This document shows positions 11,688-24,332 of a DNA stretch of 64,000 nt, in pieces. The notes under the pieces are model-generated. The model saw only the letters and a list, made by a program, of their open reading frames with translations. It made no database searches and was not told the DNA's origin. Each line of letters starts with the position of its first letter. The first letter of the stretch is position 1. Source of the DNA: Pteria penguin (taxonomy: Eukaryota; Mollusca; Bivalvia; Pterioida; Pteriidae); NCBI GenBank assembly GCA_035048485.1, contig CM068585.1, positions 57,824,637 to 57,888,636 on the forward strand, in the 5' to 3' direction. The position numbers and the translations under genes are program-made.

Positions 11688-12784
11688 AGCGGTTGTGCAC
11701 TTGGGCCAAATTGGGGTTAGCTATAACTAGGGTTCAGACAGGGTTAGACTGAATGCCCGTAGGGTTAGGATGAAATTCACATTGGGTGTGGCCATTACAT
11801 ACTTCCCCAACCCCTAAAATTTTCTCCTCTAACCCCCTAAAAGTTTTGGATAGGGTTAGATTTATCTGAGGAAAACACTTAAAGCTAACCCTTTGCTACC
11901 CTGTAATGGGACTGGAACAGGTGTCCCTGGGGAAAACATGAGGTTTTCTAACCCCGCCTAACCCCCAAGGAAAATTTCGAACCCTCCCAGCCGTTAAAAA
12001 TCTCTTTCCCGACCCGACCCGACCTCCCCACTACCGGGGTACCTCCTACTCAACAAAAAATACAATTTCCTAAAAATACCTCGCTAACCCCAACCTACTT
12101 TTGTTATTAGAAGAGGTAGGAAGCTGGCGTTTTTTCCACGTGAAGCGCATGCAAAAGTTATGCCCGCATGCAAAAAATCAATTTCCAAACCCGGGGGAAA
12201 GGGTTCGAAACTTTGTGATCAATTTTAATTTTTCCATTTTCAGGACGCTAATCACAACCTAAAGCTCAAAATTTTTTAAGGTCCAGGGTTGGGGTCAAAT
12301 TCTACAGTTTTTGTAGAAAAAAGGACATGTAGAGGTGGGGTTAGAAAAGATCTACATGCTGCAGGAGTTTCGACCTCGAAGGAGTGACACATAAGGAGTA
12401 AAAGGAGGTCAAAGGATATACCAAAATAGCTACCGAGTGTCCAAAACAGCTATTGATATTTTAAGTGCAAATAGTGCCGCCATCTAAAGGGGGTTAGACG
12501 AGATTTTTGCAGCGTTTTAATGCCCTTGCCTAACCCTGCCCATAGCAATTTTCAGATTCTGAATATCTCAACATATAAGTTACTTAACAACTTTGCCCTG
12601 GGCACAAAAATTGCCCGGGCAGATAGTTTTATTGATGGTACACAACAATAGAGGGACCAAAGGTCTACTTAGCCATGCAAAAGTTTTTTTCCAACAATAA
12701 TTTTAATGTTAATTTTGACCTCAATGAATTTTACTCAATTAACCCTAATAATATGGGCTAGGGATGGGCATTGCCCTTCAACCA
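11688..12784 (+). repeat. Subtelomeric block A
   Basis: Single-copy-looking non-coding sequence rich in words such as ggggttag and ctaacccc. A diverged inverted homologue lies at about 37,510-38,600; for example atagcaattttcagattctg at 12,542 matches the reverse complement of about 37,722-37,742. No open frame of interest. Confidence 0.75.
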
Positions 12785-13870
12785 GGGCCTATGAAATTTA
12801 TATCGATTAAGGTCCTAGAATAGGACTATGCAATCATGGAATTACTTGTTTGTATCTCAAATACATCTCGAGATATAGCTCGTTAAACTTGTCGAATTTG
12901 GCGATTTTGGCCATTTTTAACACATAATGTAAACTGCCCCCTACCGGAAAAACTAGACGTTTGCGGACACATGTTGACGGGAACTTTTTTGTAGATTTGG
13001 ACCACATATACAACATATTAAAAAATCAATACCCTTTATGTAGGCAAAATGTCGAGAACTTACTGATTGAAAATGGGATGCTTTCTGTATTTTTTGACAA
13101 AAGTAACAAGTGTGACCCTTCATATTTTTGTTGTATATTACTCAATCAGATACATTAGTAGACCTATAAAATTTATATACGTTAAAGTCCTAGAACAGAA
13201 CTATGCAATCATGGAATTACTGCCATGTATCTTAAATACATGTTGAGATATAGCTCGCTAAACTTGTCCAATTTCGGCGATTTTGGCCATTTTTAACACA
13301 TAATGTTTACTGCCCTCTACCAGAAAAACTAGGCGTTTGCGGACATATGTTTAGGGCATCTTTTTTGTAGCTTTAGACCACATATACAACATATAAAAAA
13401 ATCAACACCCTTCATGTAGGCAAAAATTCGAGAACTTAGTGGTTGAATATGGGGTATTCTATGTATTTTTTTGACAAAAGTGTGAAATGTGACCCTTCAT
13501 TACTTTGTTATATATTACTCAATGAAATACATTAGTAGACCTATGTAATTTATACAGATTAAAGTTCTAATATAGGACTATGCAACCGTGGAATTACTTG
13601 TCTGTATCTCAAATATATCTTGAGATATAGCTCGCTAAACTTGTCCAATTTCGGCGATTTTAGCCATTTTTAACACACAATGTTTACTGCCTTCTACCAG
13701 AAAAACTAGGCGTTTGCGGACATATGTCATGGGCATCTTTTTTGTAGCTTAAGACCAGATATACAACATATAAAAAAATCAACACCCTTTATGTAGGCAA
13801 AAATTCGAGAACTTAATTAATGAAAATGTGGTACTGTTTGATATTTTTAGGACAAATTGTGAAATGTGTC
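12785..13870 (+). repeat. 377-bp tandem repeat (block B), three copies
   Basis: The phrase ggactatgcaa or aactatgcaa, followed by tggaattact, recurs at about 12,822, 13,198 and 13,576, giving a period of about 377 bp. Each copy also carries aaaaactag.cgtttgcgg. One inverted diverged copy is at about 37,200-37,510. The short open frames inside are not conserved between copies. Confidence 0.85.
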
Positions 13871-16800
13871 AGATTTCTAAGCTTAATAACTCAGTAACTA
13901 ATCATTTTATATTACTAAAACTTTGCATGTAAGTCATGAATTATATATCAAACAATACCATAGAATTATATGATTATCATTCTAAAATAATAAGACTTTC
14001 ACCTATGATAAGACTGTATTTTATGATTTTTCATAAGTTATCTTGTTCGATTTCTTAGGGACATAACTCAGTAACTAATCATTTGAAATTAATAAAAACC
14101 TTACATGTAAGTCATGAATTATATACTGAACAATATCATAGAATTCTATGTTTGTTAGTCTAATAAAATAAGACTTTCACCTATGATAAGACTGTACTTT
14201 ATGCAATTTCATAGGCCATCTTCTTAGATTTCAAAGGTTCATAACTCAGTAACTAATCATTTTATATTACTAAAACTTTGCATGTAAGTCATGAATTATA
14301 TATCAAACAATACCATAGAATTATATGATTATCATTCTAAAATAGTAAGACTTTCACCTATGATAAGACTGTACTTTATTCAATTTCATAGGTGATATTG
14401 TAGGATTTCTAAGGGTCATAACTCAGTCACTAATCATTTTATAATACTAAAACTTTGCATGTAAGTCATGAATTATGTACTGAACAATATCATAGAATTC
14501 TATGTTTGTTAGTTTAATAAAATAAGACTTTTACCTATGATAAGACTGTACTTTATGCAATTTCATAGGCCATCTTCTTAGATTTCAAAGGTTCATAACT
14601 CAGTAACTAATCATTTTATATTACTAAAACTTTGCATGTAAGTCATGAATTATGTATTGAATAATAGCATAGAATTCTATGATTATTAGTCTGAAATAAT
14701 AAGACTTTTACCTATGATAAGACTGTACTTTTTGCAATTTCATACTAAGACTTTCACCTATGATAAGACTATACTTAATGCTATGTCATAGGCCATCTTA
14801 TTAGATTTCGAAGGGTCATTACTCAGTAACTAATCATTTAGACTTACTGAAACTCTGCATGTAAGTCATGATTAATGTATTGAACAATACCACAGAATTA
14901 TATGGTTACCATTCTAATATAATAAGAGTAACAATTGTGATAAGACTGTACTTGCAGTGTCATATTCCATCTTGTAAGATTTCTAAGGGTCATTACTCAG
15001 TAACTAATCATTTGAAATTAATAAAACTTTGCATGTAAGTCATGAACTATATATCAAACAATATCATAGAATTATATGATTACCATTCTAAAATAATAAG
15101 ACTTTCACCTATGATAAGACTGTACTTTATTCAATTTCATAGGCCATATTGTAAGATTTCTAAGGGTCATAACTCAGTAACTAATCATTTCATATTATTA
15201 AAACTTTGCATGTAAGTCATGAATTATGTACTGAACAATATCATAGAATTCACCTATGATAAGACTTTACTTTATTCAATTTCATAGGCCATATTGTAAG
15301 ATTTCTAAGGGTCATAACTCAGTAACTAATCATTTCATATTATTAAAACTTTGCATGTAAGTCATGAATTATGTACTGAACAATATCATAGAATTCTATG
15401 TTTGTTAGTCTAATAAAATAAGACTTTCACCTATGATAAGACTGTACTTTATTCAATTTCATAGGCCATCTTCTTAGATTTCAAAGGTTCATAACTCAGT
15501 AACTAATCATTTTATATTACTAAAAACTTTACATGTAAGTCATGAATTATGTACTGAACAATATCATAGAATTCTATGTTTGTTAGTCTAATAAAATAAG
15601 ACTTTCACCTATGATAAGACTGTACTTTATTCAATTTCATAGGCCATCTTCTTAGATTTCAAAGGTTCATAACTCAGTAACTAATCATTTTATATTACTA
15701 AAACTTTGCATGTAAGTCATGAATTATATATTAAACAATACCATAGAATTATATGATTATCATTCTAAAATAGTAAGACTTTTCACCTATGATAAGACTG
15801 TACTTTATTCAATTTCATAGGCCATCTTCTTAGATTTCAAAGGTTCATAACTCAGTAACTAATCATTTTATATTACTAAAACTTTGCATGTAAGTCATGA
15901 ATTATATATTAAACAATACTATAGAATTTTATGATTACCATTCTGAAATACTAAGACTTTCATCCGTGATAAGACTATACTTAATGATATGTCATCGGCC
16001 AACTTGTTAGATTTCGAAGGGTCATTACTCAGTAACTAATCATTTAGACTTACTGAAAACTTTGCATGTAAGTCATGATTAATGAATTGAACAATCCCAC
16101 AGAATTATATGATTACCATTCTAACATAATAAGAGTAACAAGTGTGATAAGACTGTACTTGCAGTGTCACATTCCATCTTGTAAGATTTCGAAGGGTCAT
16201 TACTCAATAACTAATCATTTGAAATTACTAAAACTTTGCATGTAAGTCAAGAACTATATATTGAACAATACAATAGAATTGCACCCTTATCATTCTAAAA
16301 TACTAAGACTTACAACTCTGAAAAGCCTGCATTTCATACAATCTCATAGGTCATATTGTAAGATTATTAAGGGTTATAACTCAGTAACTAATCATTTTAT
16401 ATTACTAAAACTTTTCATATAAGTCATGAATTATTTATTGAACAATACCATAGAATTCTATGATTACTATTCGAAAATAATAAGCCTTTCACCTGTGATC
16501 AGACTGTACATTATGTAATCTCAAAGGCCATTTTGTTAGATTTAGAAGGATCATAACTCAGTTACTAATCATTTTATATTACTCAAACTTTGCATGTAAG
16601 TCATGAATTATGTCTTCAACAATACTATAGAACTATATTTTTCCTATTATAGAATACAAAGTATGCAGTTTTATAGGCAGTGCCGAACTGAACAAGTGAT
16701 TCTAGTTGTATTTACTCGGTGTCTTCTTTGACGTCCGCGTCATACGGCATATTATGTGAAGATTTCTAAGAGTCATTACTAAGTTCATAATCTTTTAAAA

Positions 16801-16990
16801 TTAATAAAACTTTGCATGTAAGTCATGAATTATATATTGAACAATACCATAGAATTGTACTCTTACCATTCTAAAATACTAAGAGTTACAACTGCGATAA
16901 CACTGTACTTTATGCAATTTCATAGCCTATATTTTAAGTTTTCAAAGTGTAATAACTCAGTATCTATCTGACATCTTGAGCTTAAAATTC
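13871..16990 (+). repeat. 177-bp AT-rich satellite, about 17 copies
   Basis: The conserved phrase cataactcagtaactaatc recurs at about 14,062, 14,240, 14,417 and 14,594 and onward, giving a period of about 177 bp. Each copy also has actttgcatgtaagtcatga and cacctatgataagactgta. One copy is truncated around 14,740-14,800 and another near 15,250. Diverged copies in inverted orientation occur at 30,530-31,012 and 36,170-36,970. Confidence 0.92.
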
Positions 16991-17410
16991 ATCTGTATGT
17001 ACTTCAATATGTAGTAAACAATATCACAGTGTAAAATAATCCTAACTCTGAAAAAAGTTTTCAACAAAATTTTTTTGGTTGAAAATTTTCTAAGTCCAAA
17101 ATATTTTTGGACTTAGAAAATTTTTCTTCCTCTTGAAAATTTTCTAAGTCCAAATTGTAACAAAATACCTATTGATGAGTACACATTTAGCTATGGGTAG
17201 TACTATTTTAGCTATGCCTAGTACACAAATCCCTATCGCTAGTACACAAATCCCTATCGCTAGTACAAAAACAGCTATCAATGATACCATTTTACCTATC
17301 TAGGGTACAAAAATACCACAAACGGTTCCATGTAGCTATTGGCTCCAAAATTTATACCTATCATGTACCAACATAGGCATCAAAATGGTGCGGGGTTAGC
17401 ACAACCGCTA
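16991..17410. other. Spacer with palindromic TTTTCTAAGTCC words and a short tandem repeat
   Basis: 17,081-17,150 holds gaaaattttctaagtcc twice, with an inverted copy between them. 17,160-17,310 is a loose repeat of about 20-24 bp built on ctagtacacaaatccctatc. The spacer ends with gcacaaccgctag, joined to CCCTAA. No gene. Confidence 0.6.
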
Positions 17411-17583
17411 GCCCTAACCCTAACCCTAACCCTAACCCTAACCCTAACCCTAACCCTAACCCTAACCCTAACCCTAACCCTAACCCTAACCCTAACCCTA
17501 ACCCTAACCCTAACCCTAACCCTAACCCTAACCCTAACCCTAACCCTAACCCTAACCCTAACCCTAACCCTAACCCTAACCAT
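17411..17583 (-). repeat. Internal telomeric array
   Basis: About 28 perfect CCCTAA units. The left edge is accgctagccctaacc and the right edge is ccctaaccatattcctagcag. The Leu-Thr and Leu-Gly open frames crossing it are translated repeat. Confidence 0.95.
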
Positions 17584-18270
17584 ATTCCTAGCAGATATCT
17601 AGATATCCTAGCACCTGTATATAGCACTGGCATAGTCACATGACTTCACAAAATATGACAGACATATCTTGGAATACATCTGAGTTATTAGCTGTCAAAG
17701 TTGGGCAGGCTTAGAGTTAGGGTGTTCCCAAAAAAGGACATTTGACGCCACCTAGTAGGCGTTTGTGGTCCGAACTTTTTTGATATTATTGTCTACCTGT
17801 ATCACTTTTACAACATATAAAAATATTAGACTACTATATGTAGGTTTTTTTTCGAGAAAAAGGTCTTTGAAAATGAGTCATCTTATTTTTACCAATTTCT
17901 TGTATTTCACCAACTTTGGCTTCTGATATCTTAACATTCCTAGCAGATATCTACATGTCCTAGCACCTATATATGGCACTGGCATAGTCACATAACTTCA
18001 CCAAATATGACAGAGATATTTTGGAATACATCCGAGTTATAAGCTGTCAAAGTAGGGCAGGCTTAGAGTTAGGGTGTTCCCCAAAGAGGATATTTGACGC
18101 CACCTAGCGGGTAATATAGGCGTTTGTGGTCCTAACATTTTAGATATTATTGTCTACCTGTATTATCTTTACAATATATCAAAATATTAGACCACTATAT
18201 GTAGGCACTTTTCAGAGAAAAAGGTGTTTGAAAATGGGCCATTTCTACAAATTTCATCAATTCTTAATAC
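17584..18270 (+). repeat. 353-bp tandem repeat, two copies
   Basis: attcctagcagatatct recurs at 17,583 and 17,935, and gggcaggcttagagttaggg recurs in both copies, so the period is about 353 bp. The second copy passes into the 190-bp satellite. Confidence 0.85.
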
Positions 18271-19884
18271 TTTTTTGATAACTTTAATAACTTCAACAAT
18301 CTTTTTCTATGTGATATACTATAGATATTATAAAGTATTTTATATCATTGGAAAGGTCTTGCGGAGCTGTATATGAATATATAATTATCATAACTATACC
18401 TAGTCTAGAACAATAGTTATAACCTCCCGAACATAATGTATTTCATTACTTTAGATCAATTTTTTGGATAATTTTAATAACTTTAACAATCTTTTTCTAT
18501 GTCATATACTATAGATATTATAATGTATTTTATATCATTGGAAAGGTATTGAGGAGCTGTATATGAATATATAAATATCATAACTATACCTAGTCTAGGA
18601 CAATAGTTATAACCTCCCGAACATAATGTATTTTCTTCCATTTTGATCAATATTTTGATAACCTTAATAACTTCAACAATTATATTCTATATGGTATACT
18701 ATAGATAATATTAAGTATTATATATCATAAGAAAGGTATGGAGGAGCTGTATACGAATATATAAATATCATAACTATACCTAGTCTAGAACAATAGTTAT
18801 AACCTCCCAAACATAATATTTTTCATTAATTTTGATCAATTTTTTGGATAATTTTAATAAATTTAACAATATTTTTCTATATGATATACTATAGATATTA
18901 TAAAGTATTTTATATCATTGGAAAGGTCTTGCGGAGCTGTATATGAATATATAATTATCATAACTATACCTAGTCTAGAACAATAGTTATAACCTCCCGA
19001 ACATAATGTTTTTCATTACTTTAGATCAATTTTTTGGATAATTTTAATAACTTTAACAATCTTTTTCTATGTCATATACTATAGATATTATAATGTATTT
19101 TATATCATTGGAAAGGTATTGAGGAGCTGTATATGAATATATAAATATCATAACTATACCTAGTCTAGAACAATAGTTATAACCTCCCGAACATAATGTA
19201 TTTTCTTCCATTTTGATCAATATTTTGATAACCTTAATAACTTCAACAATTATATTCTATATGGTATACTATAGATAATATTAAGTATTATATATCATAA
19301 GAAAGGTATGGAGGAGCTGTATACGAATATATAAATATCATAACTATACCTAGTCTAGAACAATAGTTTATAACCTCCCAAACATAATATTTTTCATTAA
19401 TTTTGATCAATTTTTTGGATAATTTTAATAATTTTAACAATATTTTTCTATATGATATACTATAGATATTATAAAGTATTTTATATCATTAGAAAGGTCT
19501 TGCTGAGCTGTATATGATTATATAAATATCATAACTATACCTAGTCTAGAACAATAGTTATAAGCTCCCGTAAATAATGCATTTTCTTCCATTTTTGATA
19601 ATTTTGATAATTTTAACAATATTTTTCTATATGATATACTATAGATATTATAAAGTATTTTATATCATTGGAAAGGTCTTTCGGAGCTGTATATGAATAT
19701 AGAAATATCATAACTATACCTAGTCCAGAACAATAGTTATAACCTCCCGAATTTAATTCATTTTCATAAATTTTGATTAATTTTTTGGGGATAACTTTAA
19801 TAACTTCATTAATATTTTTCTATAGGTTATACTATAGATAATATTAAGTATTATATATCGTTGGAAAGGTCTTCGGGTGCTGTA
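18271..19884 (+). repeat. 190-bp satellite with a 570-bp higher-order unit
   Basis: The phrase taactatacc recurs at 18,391, 18,581, 18,771, 18,961, 19,151 and 19,341, then 19,532 and 19,711. The period is exactly 190 bp for the first six. Copies three apart resemble each other more than neighbours do (gcggagctgt at 18,361 and 18,931; gaaaggtatggagga at 18,731 and 19,301), a trimeric higher-order repeat. Each copy carries tatatcattggaaaggt. Confidence 0.92.
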
Positions 19885-20308
19885 TATGAATATATAAATA
19901 TAATAATTATATATAGCCGAAAGCAATAGTTATAATCTCCGAATATAGGGTGTTTTATCCATTTTGATTAATTTTTGGGTGAAAAATTGTAAGTTCGGAC
20001 AAAAAATTCCTAAGGAAAAAAAGTATTTTTAAAGTGACTTTTAAATGATTCAAAAATGAAAATTATGCCTAGAAAACATAACCCTATTGCGAGTAAAAAT
20101 TTTGGACTTAGTTTTTGTTTTGGACTTAGTCATTTTATCGGGCAGCCACTTTCGGGATTGGGAAGCCATTATCGGGATTCGTGCAGCCAGAATTGGAACT
20201 TCTGCAGCCAAAAACGGCCCCATGCAGCCATTATCGGGTTTCTGCAGCCATTCACGGGAATATGCAGCCAATATCGGGATTTGTGCAGCCAGGGTTGGAT
20301 CCGGCCAT
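19885..20308 (+). repeat. Duplicated 425-bp subtelomeric unit (copy 2)
   Basis: Matches 10,707-11,130 with no difference that I could find. Here its left side continues naturally into the 190-bp satellite family (ggtgctgtatatgaatatat), so this looks like the donor arrangement and copy 1 like a truncated derivative joined to telomeric repeats. Confidence 0.9.
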
Positions 20309-20412
20309 AACCCTAACCCTAACCCTAACCCTAACCCTAACCCTAACCCTAACCCTAACCCTAACCCTAACCCTAACCCTAACCCTAACCCTAACCCTAA
20401 CCCTAACCCTAA
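20309..20412 (-). repeat. Internal telomeric array
   Basis: About 17 CCCTAA units that lead directly into the 43-bp repeat through ccctaagggctaaaaagggtc. Confidence 0.93.
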
Positions 20413-22294
20413 GGGCTAAAAAGGGTCAAACTTTTTAACCCCAATTTTACACCAAGGGTTAAAAAGGGTCAACCTTTTTAACCCCAATTTAACCCTTGGG
20501 GTTAAAAAGGGTCAACCTTTTTAACCCCAATTTAACCCTTGGGGTTAAAAAGGGTCAAACTTTTTATCCCCAATTTAACCCTTGGGGTTAAAAAGGGTCA
20601 AACTTTTTAACCCCAATTTAATCCTTGGGGTTAAAAAGGGTCAAACTTTTTAACCCCAATTTAACCCTTGGGGTTAAAAAGGGTCAAACATTTTAACCCC
20701 AATTTAACCCTTGGGGTTAAAAAGGGTCAAACTTTTTAACCCCAATTTTACCCCAAGGGTTAAAAAGGGTCAACCTTTTTAACCCCAATTTTACCCCAAG
20801 GGTTAAAAAGGGTCAACCTTTTTAACCCCAATTTAACCCCAAGGGTTAAAAAGAGTCAAACGTTTTAACCCCAATTTAACCCCAATGGTTAAAAAGGGTC
20901 AAATTTTTTAACCTCAATTTAACCCCAACGGTTAAAAGGGGTAAAACTTTTAAACTCCAATGTTTTGCAAATTCACTCCTTTTATAGCCTCTATACTATA
21001 TTAAAAAGCATAATTCAACACTTTTTCTTAAACAAGTGCGATATTTGAACCCTTATATCTTTGCTAATACCTCAGCTAAGACTAATGTCCTAATAAATTT
21101 AAAAAGAGCTCTAAAAGACCTTTCCAACGATATAAAATAAGCCATAAAAATAGTCCGATTTAGGCACAAAATGGACAGTTACTTATGACCAAAGTAGCCA
21201 TTTTTGGTCTACGAAAGTCCAGACAGTAAATATCTGCCAATTTTGGACGCTTATATCTTTGCCATTAAATGGGTTAGCACCATTGTTTTTTTATAGTCTA
21301 AACGTGTTCTTAAATACCTTTCCAACGATATAAAATAAGTTTAAATTGTTGTTACGATCGTTCTAGGATAGTCTGTTAAACATATTAGAACATCATACAA
21401 ATTGGACACATTTTTTGTAAAAATATGCATTGTTTGGACACTTATATCTTAATAATATCTTAGTCAATGTTTTTACATATCCTAAGAGTACTTTAAAAGA
21501 CCTTTCTAATGATGTTGGTAGGTATCCTCTGCTAAAATGCTGTAATAGGTGGTCACTTTTGGCCAAAGTAACCAATTTTGGGTCCCCAAAATTTTCTAAG
21601 TCCGATGGGCGCAAGTGATGTTATTCAGATATTTTCGTATTTTGCGTGAAGGGTTCAGATTAACTTAGCCATCGATTTGATATATAAAACGGCTTCTGAC
21701 TTTATGATAAATATAATTAATAGAATAGATATACATTTAAGCATTAAATTTATTCAACAAGATACAAAGGTTAGGGTTACGGTTAGGGTTATACAACGAG
21801 AGCCTCAGTCGTATACACAGATTTGGACTAAAAACGACAACAAAGACGAATTTTCGAGTAAGGGTTAACCGGTTTAAACCAGGGTTAAACCGGTTGAACC
21901 TGGGTTAAACCGTTTTATCCGGTTTAAACATTTGTGATCATTTGGATCATAACAAAGTGCAAAAAATTATAAAATGGAGCAAGAAACAATACAAGATTAG
22001 ACGTTTTGCATCCAAACTGGCGTAATATTTCATATAGAATTTATCATTAATACATGAGAAGGAGGATATTTGTAGGCCTACAAAATGAGACCAAGTTCAA
22101 ATAAATTGGTTCACAAATTAAAAAGATACAGCCCATTCAGATATGAATTTACTACACAAATCTTATGAGAACATTCTGGTCACGTGATATCTATTTTTAG
22201 AAAAATTCTCTTCTCTTCCCGCAAAATGCCTATACCCTAACCCTAACCCTAACCCCTAACCCTAACCCTAACCCTAACCCTAACCCTAACCCTA
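20413..22294 (+). repeat. Macrosatellite copy 1 (43-bp array + 1.28-kb core + CCCTAA)
   Basis: 43-bp tandem repeats (20,413-20,950), each holding ggggttaaaaa and its inverse tttttaacccc around a short loop, are followed by a 1.28-kb core (about 20,954-22,233) and a CCCTAA tract. The core has three diverged sub-repeats with cctttccaacgatataaa, a reversed telomeric piece (ggttagggttacggttaggg at 21,768) and a short repeat of accggtttaaacc type near 21,867-21,930. Open frames of 60-73 codons recur in every copy only because the copies are nearly identical. Confidence 0.9.
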
Positions 22295-24332
22295 AGGGTT
22301 AAAAAGGGTCAACCTTTTTAACCCCAATTTAACCCTTGGGGTTAAAAAGGGTCAAACTTTTTAACCCCAATTTAACCCTTGGGGTTAAAAAGGGTCAAAC
22401 TTTTTAGCCCCAATTTAACCCCAAGGGTTAAAAAGGGTCAAACATTTTAACCCCAATTTAACCCTAAGGGCTAAAAAGGGTCAAACTTTTTAACCCCAAT
22501 TTTACACCAAGGGTTAAAAAGGGTCAACCTTTTTAACCCCAATTTAACCCTTGGGGTTAAAAAGGGTCAAACTTTTTATCCCCAATTTAACCCTTGGGGT
22601 TAAAAAGGGTCAAACTTTTTAACCCCAATTTAATCCTTGGGGTTAAAAAGGGTCAAACTTTTTAACCCCAATTTAACCCTTGGGGTTAAAAAGGGTCAAA
22701 CATTTTAACCCCAATTTAACCCTTGGGGTTAAAAAGGGTCAAACTTTTTAACCCCAATTTTACCCCAAGGGTTAAAAAGGGTCAACCTTTTTAACCCCAA
22801 TTTTACCCCAAGGGTTAAAAAGGGTCAACCTTTTTAACCCCAATTTAACCCCAAGGGTTAAAAAGAGTCAAACGTTTTAACCCCAATTTAACCCCAATGG
22901 TTAAAAAGGGTCAAATTTTTTAACCTCAATTTAACCCCAACGGTTAAAAGGGGTAAAACTTTTAAACTCCAATGTTTTGCAAATTCACTCCTTTTATAGC
23001 CTCTATACTATATTAAAAAGCATAATTCAACACTTTTTCTTAAACAAGTGCGATATTTGAACCCTTATATCTTTGCTAATACCTCAGCTAAGACTAATGT
23101 CCTAATAAATTTAAAAAGAGCTCTAAAAGACCTTTCCAACGATATAAAATAAGCCATAAAAATAGTCCGATTTAGGCACAAAATGGACAGTTACTTATGA
23201 CCAAAGTAGCCATTTTTGGTCTACGAAAGTCCAGACAGTAAATATCTGCCAATTTTGGACGCTTATATCTTTGCCATTAAATGGGTTAGCACCATTGTTT
23301 TTTTTATAGTCTAAACGTGTTCTTAAATACCTTTCCAACGATATAAAATAAGTTTAAATTGTTGTTACGATCGTTCTAGGATAGTCTGTTAAACATATTA
23401 GAACATCATACAAATTGGACACATTTTTTGTAAAAATATGCATTGTTTGGACACTTATATCTTAATAATATCTTAGTCAATGTTTTTACATATCCTAAGA
23501 GTACTTTAAAAGACCTTTCTAATGATGTTGGTAGGTATCCTCTGCTAAAATGCTGTAATAGGTGGTCACTTTTGGCCAAAGTAACCAATTTTGGGTCCCC
23601 AAAATTTTCTAAGTCCGATGGGCGCAAGTGATGTTATTCAGATATTTTCGTATTTTGCGTGAAGGGTTCAGATTAACTTAGCCATCGATTTGATATATAA
23701 AACGGCTTCTGACTTTATGATAAATATAATTAATAGAATAGATATACATTTAAGCATTAAATTTATTCAACAAGATACAAAGGTTAGGGTTACGGTTAGG
23801 GTTATACAACGAGAGCCTCAGTCGTATACACAGATTTGGACTAAAAACGACAACAAAGACGAATTTTCGAGTAAGGGTTAACCGGTTTAAACCAGGGTTA
23901 AACCGGTTGAACCTGGGTTAAACCGTTTTATCCGGTTTAAACATTTGTGATCATTTGGATCATAACAAAGTGCAAAAAATTATAAAATTGAGCAAGAAAC
24001 AATACAAGATTAGACGTTTTGCATCCAAACTGGCGTAATATTTCATATAGAATTTATCATTAATACATGAGAAGGAGGATATTTGTAGGCCTACAAAATG
24101 AGACCAAGTTCAAATAAATTGGTTCACAAATTAAAAAGATACAGCCCATTCAGATATGAATTTACTACACAAATCTTATGAGAACATTCTGGTCACGTGA
24201 TATCTATTTTTAGAAAAATTCTCTTCTCTTCCCGCAAAATGCCTATACCCTAACCCTAACCCTAACCCCTAACCCTAACCCTAAATGCCTATACCCTAAC
24301 CCTAACCCTAACCCTAACCCTAACCCTAACCC
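22295..24332 (+). repeat. Macrosatellite copy 2
   Basis: Same architecture as copy 1. The 43-bp array is longer (about 22,295-22,960), the core is about 22,967-24,246, and the terminal telomeric tract is 24,247-24,332. The tract is interrupted by a 10-base return of the core end (aaatgcctat) at about 24,283, as if the junction had been duplicated. Confidence 0.9.

Noticed and set aside
20413..20950. 43-bp repeats considered as a CRISPR array
   Set aside because: The units are directly contiguous with no unique spacers, there are no cas genes, and the context is eukaryotic.
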